The notes below the pieces were generated by a model. The model saw only the letters and a program-made list of their open reading frames with translations. It did not search any database and had not been told where the DNA came from. Of a stretch of 64,000 bases of DNA, positions 1 to 8,263 are shown one piece after another. This DNA is from an uncultured Oscillospiraceae bacterium (GTDB lineage: Bacteria; Bacillota; Clostridia; Oscillospirales; Oscillospiraceae): NCBI GenBank assembly GCA_910587645.1, contig CAJUNA010000007.1:1-64000 (forward strand), written 5' to 3'. The stretch's first letter is position 1; every line of letters starts with the position of its first letter. Both the position numbers and the translations under genes were made by a program.

Positions 1-414
1 CATATCGAATATGCGTTTCATGCGTTCTGTAAGATTGTCCTGCGCCATGAAGCCATGAACGCATGGCGGGATTTGAAGCGGAAAGAAGAACGGGAAATAT
101 CCCTCGACTATCTGATGTCAGAACGATATTTTGAACCGTCTGCTATGGACAGTTATTTTGAAAAGCAGGACAAGCCGACTGTATTTCTTGTGTTGGGAAA
201 GGAAGTTATCGTTGATGATGAACGGTTAGCAACAGCATTATCAAGATTACCGGAATTAAGACGGGAAGTTCTGTTGCTTTATTACTTCGTTGGCTATCGT
301 GATGAAGCAATCGGCAGACTGTACGAACGTTGCAGGAGTACGATAAACCGCAGGAGAAATATTGCACTGAAACAGTTACGGAAAGAATGGGAGAGATTGA
401 AACATGAGGAATAA
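1..414 (+). CDS. Sigma-70-like factor of a conjugative element (5' end outside window)
   Basis: The reading frame is open from the first base, so the start lies upstream; the first in-window ATG is at 55. The visible product ends in a sigma region 4-like helix-turn-helix: a segment of the ALSRLPELRREVLLLYYF type followed by a DNA-recognition helix rich in Arg. This type of small sigma factor is typical of Tn916/Tn1549-like integrative conjugative elements of Firmicutes, where it sits next to a small HTH protein, exactly as here (the next gene overlaps it by 11 bp). It probably regulates excision or transfer genes. Codon use is more AT-rich than the chromosome further right. Family call is good; the specific element is not identifiable from this fragment. 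Confidence 0.8.
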   Translation, partial: HIEYAFHAFCKIVLRHEAMNAWRDLKRKEEREISLDYLMSERYFEPSAMDSYFEKQDKPTVFLVLGKEVIVDDERLATALSRLPELRREVLLLYYFVGYRDEAIGRLYERCRSTINRRRNIALKQLRKEWERLKHEE

Positions 415-607
415 AAAGCTGATACCTTTTGAGGTAATTCAAAAAGCTGTTGCCGGAGAGCCGGAAGCGGTAGACGCAGTATTGCGGTATTACACCGCAC
501 ACATCAAATATCTGTCTATGTATAAGGGGCATATCAATGACGATACACAGGACAGGCTAAAGGCTAAACTGGTTGAAGCCATATTGAAATTCCGCTTCGA
601 CCGATAA
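404..607 (+). CDS. Small helix-turn-helix protein of a conjugative element
   Basis: This 67-residue product begins MRNKKLIPFEVIQKAV and resembles the HTH_16-type proteins that follow the sigma factor in Tn916-like elements. The family usually consists of short proteins with the pattern IPFEVIxxAxxGDxxA, seen here as IPFEVIQKAVAGEPEA. The start overlaps the end of the sigma-like gene by 11 bp, indicating translational coupling. No membrane or secretion signal is visible. It is probably a regulatory or DNA-binding accessory of the element, but a precise function is not known from sequence. The normal downstream neighbours, excisionase and integrase, are not present. Confidence 0.75.
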   Translation: MRNKKLIPFEVIQKAVAGEPEAVDAVLRYYTAHIKYLSMYKGHINDDTQDRLKAKLVEAILKFRFDR

Positions 608-620
608 GGAGTAGCAAAGA

Positions 621-676
621 CGGGAAAAGCTGTCAAGGGTAAACTTCGCGCTACGCGCCCTTGACAGCTTTTCCCG
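621..676. repeat. Perfect 19-bp inverted repeat (hairpin)
   Basis: Bases 621-639 and 658-676 are exact reverse complements (cgggaaaagctgtcaaggg and its partner), separated by 18 nt that themselves contain cgcg...cgcg. Such long hairpins commonly follow the sigma/HTH pair in Firmicutes conjugative elements. It could act as a transcription terminator or as a DNA structure; there is no clear T-run right after it. Confidence 0.85.
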
Positions 677-697
677 CCTTTGCTTGTGGGTAGTCAA

Positions 698-729
698 GAG
701 GGCGAAATCAGCAGACTGCTTTCGCCCTC
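698..729 (+). terminator. Probable terminator of the sigma/HTH operon
   Basis: A 10-bp perfect stem (gagggcgaaa at 698-707 with tttcgccctc at 720-729) is followed by an AT-rich tail (aatttatta). A closely similar hairpin ends the ABC transporter operon at 27774-27804. Confidence 0.6.
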
Positions 730-767
730 AATTTATTATGAAAATTGTGATGCAGTAGGAGGGGATT

Positions 768-869
768 ATGCCCTTGATTTATGCAGATTTGCGGGCGTTG
801 AAGTGGTGGGGTAAGGATTTTATATGCCTGCTCTCGAAAACGGTATTCTATCGCGTAACACTAAATTAA
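768..869 (+). CDS. Possible 33-residue peptide, unknown
   Basis: A short frame starts at ATG 768 with a strong ribosome site (taggaggggatt, 755-767) and reads MPLIYADLRALKWWGK, ending at TAA 867-869. The product has no recognisable domain. It lies where an excisionase would be expected in a conjugative element, so it may be a truncated remnant whose tail is fused to flanking sequence. Support is only the ribosome site and the position. Confidence 0.3.
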   Translation: MPLIYADLRALKWWGKDFICLLSKTVFYRVTLN

Positions 870-908
870 TTTATGGTCTGTTCAAAATATGAAGTTACTA
901 CTTAGGAC

Positions 909-2156
909 TTATTGGTATAGTCCTTGCACATCCCAAGGCATTAAAACCCATTTCCCATTATTTTTCCATGGGAGACCAACATGCTCTGTATTACTTTCAT
1001 AAAAACAACCGAAAGTCAAAATCGCTTCTTTTTTATTATTGTCTGTAGTCCACAAGACTTTGACCAAAACTTTAGATAACGCACATGCACGTTCTTCAAT
1101 TTCAATAATTTCAAAAGCATTTAATAGTTTTTTTTCAAATAGTTTTCGGCATTCCCCTGCTCTTTTTTTATCCGCTATATCTGATGGAAATAATTTTTTC
1201 AAATGCATTGATAGCTTTCCATAGTTTTTTTCCTTCCATGAATACAACATTTCAACGACTTCAACAATATAAGGATATTTACTATAATTTTCAGGTGCTC
1301 CATTAACAGGGATGTCTTTTCCAATAACAATATTTTTCTTTTCCCATTCCGAAATTTCCTTTTGTATCTGTCTGTTTTCAATTAAATGAGAAAAGGTTTC
1401 TTTTAAAGGGGGCGGATTAACAGATTTTTCATAGTCTGCCTTCCTTTTTTCTTCACTATTTTTCATTTTCATCCAGTCGGCGACAGCAAACATAAGACAT
1501 ACACATTTGCAAGAAACATATTCATTTGCATAATTCAAGTCGCGACCATGTAAAATACCATTGCGATATGGAAGAGTAATCATTTCTGTGTTAGTTCTTG
1601 CCCGTTTTTGATTAAAAATATTTTTTAGCTTTGATAGTCCATCACTACATCCAACTAAACAATCCCATGCATCAACCGCTGTTCCTTCTGCAAAAAAACC
1701 TTTACTTTTTGTAAAATCATTGACTGCGCCATCTACTATAATTAAACCCAAAGGAATACTCGCGTGATAACGCGCTGAAAAATGATCTTCAAAAAATTGC
1801 TGTATCAAATTATTTCTTATAGCAAATGCTTCTGAACTATTCTTTATCCAATGAATGATTTCTTTGACATCAGATTTATAATAGTTAATTAAAATTTGTT
1901 CTGCGGATTCTAACCCGTTCTGTTCAAATTCAGAATTAACATTTTCCATAAGAGAAAAACTCATACTATCGTATGCACACCAGCCAAGTGAAGAAAACCG
2001 ATCATTAAAAGCTGTTGTTTGGTTAATCATATTTTCAAGCTGCTTTTCCATATCTTTTATCTGCTTTTTCTGATCAGGTTTAAGAAAAATTGAAATTATT
2101 TTCATTGCTTTTATATCATTTTTTAGTTTATTTAAGGAAACAAGGTTAGAATCCAT
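909..2156 (-). CDS. Unknown 415-residue protein with HEPN-like RNGILH motif
   Basis: I do not recognise the family as a whole. The gene is markedly AT-rich compared with the rest of the window, which suggests recent acquisition. The N-terminal 50 residues are Lys/Glu rich and may be coiled-coil. Around the middle the protein has TLPYRNGILHGRDLNYANE, which fits the Rx4-6H catalytic signature of HEPN-type ribonuclease or abortive-infection domains. No signal peptide or membrane segment is visible. It sits alone, convergent to the conjugative-element genes and beside an IS remnant. A defence or toxin role is an inference from the motif and the context. The start is ATG 2156 with a modest site (aaggcggtgaaag) upstream. 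Confidence 0.6.
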   Translation of the reverse strand: MDSNLVSLNKLKNDIKAMKIISIFLKPDQKKQIKDMEKQLENMINQTTAFNDRFSSLGWCAYDSMSFSLMENVNSEFEQNGLESAEQILINYYKSDVKEIIHWIKNSSEAFAIRNNLIQQFFEDHFSARYHASIPLGLIIVDGAVNDFTKSKGFFAEGTAVDAWDCLVGCSDGLSKLKNIFNQKRARTNTEMITLPYRNGILHGRDLNYANEYVSCKCVCLMFAVADWMKMKNSEEKRKADYEKSVNPPPLKETFSHLIENRQIQKEISEWEKKNIVIGKDIPVNGAPENYSKYPYIVEVVEMLYSWKEKNYGKLSMHLKKLFPSDIADKKRAGECRKLFEKKLLNAFEIIEIEERACALSKVLVKVLWTTDNNKKEAILTFGCFYESNTEHVGLPWKNNGKWVLMPWDVQGLYQ

Positions 2157-2335
2157 TCTTTCACCGCCTTATATAGTTTGTGTTATTATATCATAAAACA
2201 ACTCCGAATGCTATATTGCCTTCGGAGTTGCGACACCTGTTTGTCAGACGTTTAATTAAGTTACGACTATTACTTCCTTATCACTGTAAACATCAATAAA
2301 AACTGTACAAGCGAACTGGATAGTGTCTACACGGG

Positions 2336-2515
2336 TTAAGCACGGATAGCAGCCCAAATAGCGATACGGCGAACGTGTAGCGCAGCGATAAAAGCATCTG
2401 AGGTCTTGGCATAGCCAGTGGCAATACCTCTCCATCGTTTTAAAGCTAAGAAACAATTTCCTACCAGATGACGCAGCTTATAAAGGAAGAACCAGAACGA
2501 AACCCTGCTCCAACA
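2336..2515 (-). pseudogene. IS5-type transposase, C-terminal remnant
   Basis: The minus-strand frame ending at 2336 reads LRHLVGNCFLALKRWRGIAT, then GYAKTSDAFIAALHV and IAIWA. This matches the conserved end of IS5-family DDE transposases, where the usual text is KRWRxIATRYxK and a final hydrophobic helix. Only about 60 residues are left, with no N-terminal DDE core and no visible terminal inverted repeats. It is a dead fragment next to the tRNA cluster and marks past insertion at this edge of the island. Confidence 0.7.
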
Positions 2516-2548
2516 AATAATTGTTGCAGAGTTCGCCTGGCTCTCCAA

Positions 2549-2624
2549 TGGTGACCCGTCGGGGATTCGAACCCCGGACCCACTGCTTAAAAGGCAGTTG
2601 CTCTGCCGACTGAGCTAACGAGTC
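2549..2624 (-). tRNA. tRNA-Lys (TTT)
   Basis: A full cloverleaf folds on the minus strand. The acceptor stem is GACTCGT paired with ACGGGTC, the anticodon loop CTTTTAA gives TTT, the T-arm is GGTTCGAATCC, and the CCA is encoded (2549-2551). It is the last gene of the five-tRNA operon; the mobile-element remnants begin immediately beyond its 3' end. Confidence 0.97.
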
Positions 2625-2627
2625 AGA

Positions 2628-2702
2628 TGGCTGGGATGGCTGGACTCGAACCAGCGGATGCGGGAGTCAAAGTCCCGTGCCTTACCACTTGGCGACACCC
2701 CA
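2628..2702 (-). tRNA. tRNA-Gln (TTG)
   Basis: Minus-strand cloverleaf with acceptor TGGGGTG paired to CATCCCA, anticodon loop CTTTGAC (TTG), T-loop TTCGAGT and encoded CCA. It lies 3 nt upstream of tRNA-Lys in the transcript. Confidence 0.96.
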
Positions 2703-2731
2703 ATTTCTGTGGCTATGCTGCCGCTTGGAAG

Positions 2732-2771
2732 AAAAGCAAGGGACTGGGATTTCTCCCAATCCCTTGCTTTT
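2732..2771 (-). terminator. Hairpin inside the tRNA operon
   Basis: A 12-bp perfect stem (aaaagcaaggga 2732-2743 with tcccttgctttt 2760-2771) plus an inner 5-bp stem lies between tRNA-His and tRNA-Gln. On the minus strand it ends in TTTTC, so it may partly terminate transcription or serve as a processing structure, lowering Gln and Lys relative to Gly, Arg and His. Confidence 0.6.
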
Positions 2772-2772
2772 T

Positions 2773-2849
<77 letters not shown>

Positions 2850-2877
2850 CAGATAGACGGTATCCAACCTTAAAAAA

Positions 2878-2954
<77 letters not shown>

Positions 2955-2959
2955 ATATG

Positions 2960-3034
2960 TGGAGCGGGTGACGGGAATCGAACCCGCATCCCCAGCTTGG
3001 AAGGCTGGTGCCCTGGCCATTGTGCTACACCCGC
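2960..3034 (-). tRNA. tRNA-Gly (TCC)
   Basis: Minus-strand cloverleaf with acceptor GCGGGTG, anticodon loop CTTCCAA (TCC), T-loop TTCGATT and encoded CCA. It is the first gene of the operon, about 45 nt downstream of the predicted start of transcription. Confidence 0.96.
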
Positions 3035-3085
3035 GAAAAAGGGCTCGGCCAGACCGCCTCACCGCAACAAATCGTCAGCTTAGAC

Positions 3086-3114
3086 AGTGTAACACGAATC
3101 TATGCATTTGTCAA
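3086..3114 (-). promoter_or_regulatory. Promoter of the tRNA operon
   Basis: On the minus strand TTGACA (3109-3114) and TACACT (3086-3091) are spaced by exactly 17 bp, with TG two bases before the -10. This is a near-consensus housekeeping promoter pointing into tRNA-Gly. Confidence 0.85.
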
Positions 3115-3289
3115 TATCTTCTTGAAAATGTCATTGGTCAAATACAGAAAAAACCTCCCCCATTTTTTGTGCATTATCTACAAAACCAATTCTACCCCTT
3201 CTTTTTCTGCCTGCTGATCTTAAAATTCACGCCCCGCGCTTTCGCAGAATCTGCCTATTCCTCATTTGTCATGAAATTCAGTTTACACC

Positions 3290-3318
3290 TTGCCAACACC
3301 TCCGAAAATTGCTATACT
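3290..3318 (+). promoter_or_regulatory. Promoter of the M60 peptidase operon
   Basis: TTGCCA (3290-3295) and TATACT (3313-3318) are spaced by 17 bp, with an extended -10 (TGC before TATACT). The predicted start leaves about 45 nt of leader before the ATG at 3371. The 3035-3370 gap holds this and the divergent tRNA promoter, and nothing else that I can see. Confidence 0.8.
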
Positions 3319-3370
3319 ATATTTTGGAAAGTTTTGCCCCTATCATCAACAGAAAGAAAGGATCAACTCT

Positions 3371-6300
3371 ATGCGAAGAAGGTTATTCACCCGCCTGCTG
3401 TCCCTCCTTCTGGCGGCGGCAATGGCGCTCTCCCTACTGCCGGGAGCTGCGGCCCCCGCCTATGCTGCGGGGGCATCCCCCATCACTGGCAGTATCTCCG
3501 CCGCCTTGCGGCTGGACTACGACCAATCCCTTTCCGTTTTGGAAGACCGCCGGGTTCAAGCGGAGCTGTTACAGGGAAATCATTCCCTCGGCTCCATTGA
3601 CCTGACCCAGATAGGGTACCAACCCCTTGGCGGCGGCTATACCGCCTCCGTCTCCCATCGGGATGGCGGCGGGGAAACCCTGGGCAACGACTGGCCCCGC
3701 TTCCTGGATCTTTCTGTTTCCGGGCTGCCCCAGGGGAGCTATACCCTCCGATTCTCCGGCGATGGGTATGCTGATTATGAAGAAACCCTGCGCCTGGAGG
3801 ACTATTCCCTCCATTTGATGGCGGGAACCCGCGGCAGGACCTTCTCCCTGGGCGACTTCGACGCCGATGGCCGGGTGGACGAGACCGACCGGGAGATGCT
3901 CTCTGAGGTTCTGGGTTCTACGGACGCCAGCGATTTGCGGGACTTTGACCTGAACGGCGATGGGCAGATCGACATTATCGACCTGTCCTATGTCAACTGG
4001 CAGCTTGGCGCCAGGGACGGCGCCCAGATTTTGGAAACTACCCTGCTGGCGCCGCCGGTGGACACCGATGCCCTGGAAGCCCAGCTCGCCAGCCAGGGTG
4101 TGGCCGTTGACGGCAATCTGGAGGATTTGTTCCGTCCTGACGGCGGAAGCGTCACCTTCCAGGCCGCCGAGGGGCAAAACATCGTCCTGCCTTTCGGCTT
4201 CTCCCGCACCCAGGAATTGGAACAGGTGCGCATTGTCACGCCGGACGCCTATCTTTTGGGTGGCACCGTCACCGTGGAGGACGAGGATGGGCGGATCTAT
4301 GAATACGCCTTTGACCGGGGCGAAACCCAGATCCTCAGCGCCCAAGACGCCGGTGATGATAATGCCATCACCATCGACCTGGGCGGCCGGGTGCCGGTGA
4401 AAAAGGTTACGGTAACTGTAACCAAAACCGATGATGGCTACGCTACTTTGGAGTCGATTGAATTCCTGAAGGAAATGATCCCCGCCGATCCCGACTCCGC
4501 CGGAAGCCAGGTTACCGGCCTCTCCGCCGTCCCGGGAGACGGGCAGGTATCCCTGACCTGGAACCGCTTGCCCAATATCACCGGCTACCGGGTATCTTGG
4601 TGGCCCACCTCCAATCCCGCCCAGGTTCAGACAATGGATGTGGAGGTAAACCGCGCGGAGGTAACGGGGCTGGAAAACCTGATAGAGTACCAGTTCACTG
4701 TTACGGCTACCGCCGGGGATTGGACCGGCAGACCCTCCGCCCCCATTTCCGCCACCCCCATCCCTGCTAAAGCCCCCAGCGCCCCGGACATGGTCAGCGT
4801 CAGTTCCCGCGAAAACGCCCTGGCCGTGAGCTGGAAGGCGTCTAAGGGCGCCACCTATTACGAGGTCTATTACACCGACCAGGAAAATGCCCCCACATCC
4901 TCCTACCGGCCCTTTGGCGGGGAGATCACGGGAACCAGCACCACCATTACCGGCCTGGAAAACGGCGTGGCCTACTACATCTATATCATCGCCGGGAACG
5001 ACATAGGCCGTAGCGGCCCCTCCCGGATCGCGTCCGGTACGCCGGAGGCGGTGGTCTATGAACGTCCCGCCGGTATCCCCACCCAGGGCGTACTGGATTA
5101 CCAGGACATCGCGTCCATCCGTCTGGCAGATCCCAACAACTACAGCCGTACCGAATATCCCAATGGCTTTGATCCCCGGAATATGGCGGACGGGGATTAC
5201 CGCACCCACTGGACTGTCCGCAACTGGAGCAGCAACGAGCATGTGATCGTGACATTCAAGGAGCCCCAGGATCTCCGAGCCGCTATCTGGATTCCGCGGC
5301 TGGACGGCACCTACGCCACCAACCTGCGGGCCTACAGCGTCCAGGTCTGGTACGATGGCGAGGATCTGGCCAAGCCCGGCCATCTGGTCACACCCGGCGA
5401 GGACAATAACGGCAACTCTTACGGCGGCGATGTCCATACCTGGCCCGCCATCCGGGGCAACCCGGCCGTTACCAAGTTTGCCATCATGCCCTTCCTGCCC
5501 CAAAAGGACGTAGTGCAGGTCAGCGTTGCCGCCGAGCAGCGGGACTACCTGGATGTGAGCCTGTCGGAAATCATGTTCTTGAAATACGATGAGAATTTCC
5601 GCCTCCCAGAGGACATTGAGGAGCTGTTCGCGGACGAGCTGCGCACGGCTTTGGTTCCCGGCGTCACGGCAGAGCGGGTAGCGGCCCTCCGCGCCCGTCT
5701 CAACAGCGATGAGGTTAACTATTACATGGAATCCACCGCGCTGTCCGATGAACTTGATCTGGCAGAAGAACTTCTGGGCCTGCGCGCGGGTTCCAGCGTG
5801 TTTGTCAACGGCGTGGAATCCCGCCGCAGCGGACGGGATGGTTCCGGCCAGGGCGGCAGCGCCCTACAGCCCATTGGCGCCGCCGCGGGCGTCCCCAGCA
5901 ATGCCAAACAGGGTGAAATCACTATCTATGCTTCCGGCATCCCTGCCGGGGAGAAGGTAGCCGTATACGCGACTGAGTACAACGCCGAAGCTTCCGCGTG
6001 GCTCAGAGAGATCGGCACCCTGGAGAATGGCCGGAACGTCCTCTATGTACCCAAAATCAGCAGCCAGAACCGGACCCACGGCGGAAGCCTGTACCTCGCT
6101 TATGATGGGGACAGCCCCGGCAGCATCCGGCTCCACGTCCGCCGCGCGGTGGATATCCCTATGCTGGAATTGTCCAACTGGAACAGCCTGACGCAGGCAG
6201 ACCGGCGCACCGCCATTAACGCCTATCTGGCTGAGCTGGACCGCTATCTGCAAACCTATGCCGTAGGCACCTCCACCACCGACTGGCGCAATGTGACGGA

Positions 6301-8263
6301 GATCGCTACCCCCTCGGTGCTGCTGAGCCTGCCCGCCGGAGCGGTTCAGGCCGGACTGAGCGGCACGGACCGGGCCGCCCAACTGGAAAATTCCATCCTG
6401 GCCTGGGAGGAAATTATGTCCATCTGCTATACGGTACAGGGCATCACCATCCAGCCGGAGGCCCGCCAGAATATCCGCTGCATGCAGATGTTTGCCGGCG
6501 CGTTCATGTACGCGGCAGGTAACCATGTGGGCATCGGCTTCAACTCCTGCGCCGGTATGACTGGAGGCGCCCCCCTGAGCCAGCTCGCGCCTGGCGCATC
6601 GGCCAACCAGCTCTTCGGCTGGGGCATCGCCCATGAAATCGGCCATAATATGGATAAGCTGGGTAAGGCTGAGATTACCAATAATATTTACTCCCTTGCC
6701 GTCCAGACCAGCGATGGGGGGCAGAATACCCTTCCCTCCCGCCTGGAGAAGAGCAGCAAGTACGAAGCCATTTTCAATAAGACGGCCCAAGGCCGTCCCG
6801 GTGCGTCCGGCGATGTATTCGTCCAGCTCGGCATGTACTGGCAGCTCCACCTGGCCTACGATGATGGCGCAAAGCCCCTGGACTTCTACAGCCGCTTCTT
6901 CACCGCCTGGAAGGCGCAGACCTATTTCTCCGCCGGAGATCCCTATGACGACCGGGTAGCACTCACCGCTTCCGCAGTGGCGGGCCGGGACCTGACGGAG
7001 TTCTTCACCCGCTGGGGCATGACCCTCAGCGACAGCACGAAGGACAAGCTGAAAACCTATCCCGCCGAAGCCCGGGCTATCTGGTATCTCAACGACCAGA
7101 GCCGCAGGGACCGCCTGGCTGGCGGCTCCAGCAGTGTGGGTACCGTCACCGCTCAGTCGGAGAAGGTCGGGGACAACCAGTTCCGCCTGGACTTCTCCGC
7201 CCCCGGCAAAGTCCAGGGCTATGAGATCCAGCGCAATGGAAAGGCCATCGCCTTTGTTTCCGGCGATACCAGGACATATACCGACACAATCGGTTCCGGC
7301 AACAACCTGACCTACGCATACACAGTGGTGGCTTATGACACCCTGGGCTATAAGATCGGCCAAGCCAGTACAGCGGAGTACAAAGTCTCTTATGACCTGC
7401 TGGTGGACTCCTCTGCGTACAAGGTCACCCGCACCGGCAATACGGTGCAGATCGACCTGAGCAAGCCTACCGCCGTCTCCGGTCTCCGCCTGCCTTTGGC
7501 CGGGCTGGGAAGCGGCAATTTCCAAATCACCGTCACCGAAGAGGATGGCACGGAGACCCAGGTCCGCACCGGCGACTTCGCCAACAGCAACCAGGCCCCG
7601 GAGAAGGACCGCTTTATCAGCTATTTCCAGCGGAAAGGAGCCGCCAACGGCGATGCGCTGATCGGCACCTATCAGGCCAAGCGCATCACTGTTACGGGGA
7701 TTCCTGAGACTGTGGCGGACAAGGATGTCCAGCTCATCAGCTACGCCGGGGATGATATCTCTTTCCTGGACGGTCCCACCGTGGGCCGCATGGAACACGA
7801 TTACCGCTACGGCAACGGCGCGGATGATGTCATCAAGGCCGGAACATTGGTGATCCTGGGTAATTACCAGGGTGACCCGGTATACAATACCGTCCGCATT
7901 TACGGTGAGTTCGCCCCGGCGGACATGAAGGATGGAAGCGATGCTGCCGGTGAGAGTGTCCAGCGGTACATTAACGGCTATTCCCTGATCTTCGCTGACG
8001 AACAGCCGGACAGCATCTACGGAACCATCTGCAACGGCTTCTTCCTCTTTGTCCCCGATGTGCAGGCGGAGAAGGATTTGCTGGAGGGACAGGTAACCTG
8101 CGGCATTGACGGCGTACTGCCCAGCCGCATCCGCGCGGAGCTGTGGCGCACCGATACGCCGGACAGCGCCGAGGGCACCCGTCTCACGGCCCAGACCATG
8201 TGGATCAGCAGCCCCGGCGGTACAGACCTGCCCGTGGTGAAGCTGGAAGGAGGAAATGGATGA
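3371..8263 (+). CDS. Secreted M60-family metallopeptidase with dockerin-like, FN3 and F5/8-type modules
   Basis: This is a 1630-residue exported zinc peptidase. The chosen start (ATG 3371, site gaaagaaagg) gives a classic signal peptide with MRRR, a hydrophobic core and an AYA cleavage region near residue 33. Modules by eye: two calcium-loop repeats of dockerin type at about 157-215 (DFDADGRVD at 162 and DFDLNGDGQID at 191), two fibronectin III domains at about 377-565, a discoidin/F5-8-like domain at about 570-745, and the peptidase at about 927-1215. The catalytic motif is HEIGH at 1088-1092 with Glu 1101 eight residues on, the gluzincin pattern of M60/enhancin proteins that attack mucin-type glycoproteins. 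A further FN3-like domain follows. There is no SLH or LPXTG anchor, so attachment may go through the dockerin-like module. It overlaps the next gene, which encodes a cohesin-like SLH protein. Confidence 0.88.
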   Translation: MRRRLFTRLLSLLLAAAMALSLLPGAAAPAYAAGASPITGSISAALRLDYDQSLSVLEDRRVQAELLQGNHSLGSIDLTQIGYQPLGGGYTASVSHRDGGGETLGNDWPRFLDLSVSGLPQGSYTLRFSGDGYADYEETLRLEDYSLHLMAGTRGRTFSLGDFDADGRVDETDREMLSEVLGSTDASDLRDFDLNGDGQIDIIDLSYVNWQLGARDGAQILETTLLAPPVDTDALEAQLASQGVAVDGNLEDLFRPDGGSVTFQAAEGQNIVLPFGFSRTQELEQVRIVTPDAYLLGGTVTVEDEDGRIYEYAFDRGETQILSAQDAGDDNAITIDLGGRVPVKKVTVTVTKTDDGYATLESIEFLKEMIPADPDSAGSQVTGLSAVPGDGQVSLTWNRLPNITGYRVSWWPTSNPAQVQTMDVEVNRAEVTGLENLIEYQFTVTATAGDWTGRPSAPISATPIPAKAPSAPDMVSVSSRENALAVSWKASKGATYYEVYYTDQENAPTSSYRPFGGEITGTSTTITGLENGVAYYIYIIAGNDIGRSGPSRIASGTPEAVVYERPAGIPTQGVLDYQDIASIRLADPNNYSRTEYPNGFDPRNMADGDYRTHWTVRNWSSNEHVIVTFKEPQDLRAAIWIPRLDGTYATNLRAYSVQVWYDGEDLAKPGHLVTPGEDNNGNSYGGDVHTWPAIRGNPAVTKFAIMPFLPQKDVVQVSVAAEQRDYLDVSLSEIMFLKYDENFRLPEDIEELFADELRTALVPGVTAERVAALRARLNSDEVNYYMESTALSDELDLAEELLGLRAGSSVFVNGVESRRSGRDGSGQGGSALQPIGAAAGVPSNAKQGEITIYASGIPAGEKVAVYATEYNAEASAWLREIGTLENGRNVLYVPKISSQNRTHGGSLYLAYDGDSPGSIRLHVRRAVDIPMLELSNWNSLTQADRRTAINAYLAELDRYLQTYAVGTSTTDWRNVTEIATPSVLLSLPAGAVQAGLSGTDRAAQLENSILAWEEIMSICYTVQGITIQPEARQNIRCMQMFAGAFMYAAGNHVGIGFNSCAGMTGGAPLSQLAPGASANQLFGWGIAHEIGHNMDKLGKAEITNNIYSLAVQTSDGGQNTLPSRLEKSSKYEAIFNKTAQGRPGASGDVFVQLGMYWQLHLAYDDGAKPLDFYSRFFTAWKAQTYFSAGDPYDDRVALTASAVAGRDLTEFFTRWGMTLSDSTKDKLKTYPAEARAIWYLNDQSRRDRLAGGSSSVGTVTAQSEKVGDNQFRLDFSAPGKVQGYEIQRNGKAIAFVSGDTRTYTDTIGSGNNLTYAYTVVAYDTLGYKIGQASTAEYKVSYDLLVDSSAYKVTRTGNTVQIDLSKPTAVSGLRLPLAGLGSGNFQITVTEEDGTETQVRTGDFANSNQAPEKDRFISYFQRKGAANGDALIGTYQAKRITVTGIPETVADKDVQLISYAGDDISFLDGPTVGRMEHDYRYGNGADDVIKAGTLVILGNYQGDPVYNTVRIYGEFAPADMKDGSDAAGESVQRYINGYSLIFADEQPDSIYGTICNGFFLFVPDVQAEKDLLEGQVTCGIDGVLPSRIRAELWRTDTPDSAEGTRLTAQTMWISSPGGTDLPVVKLEGGNG

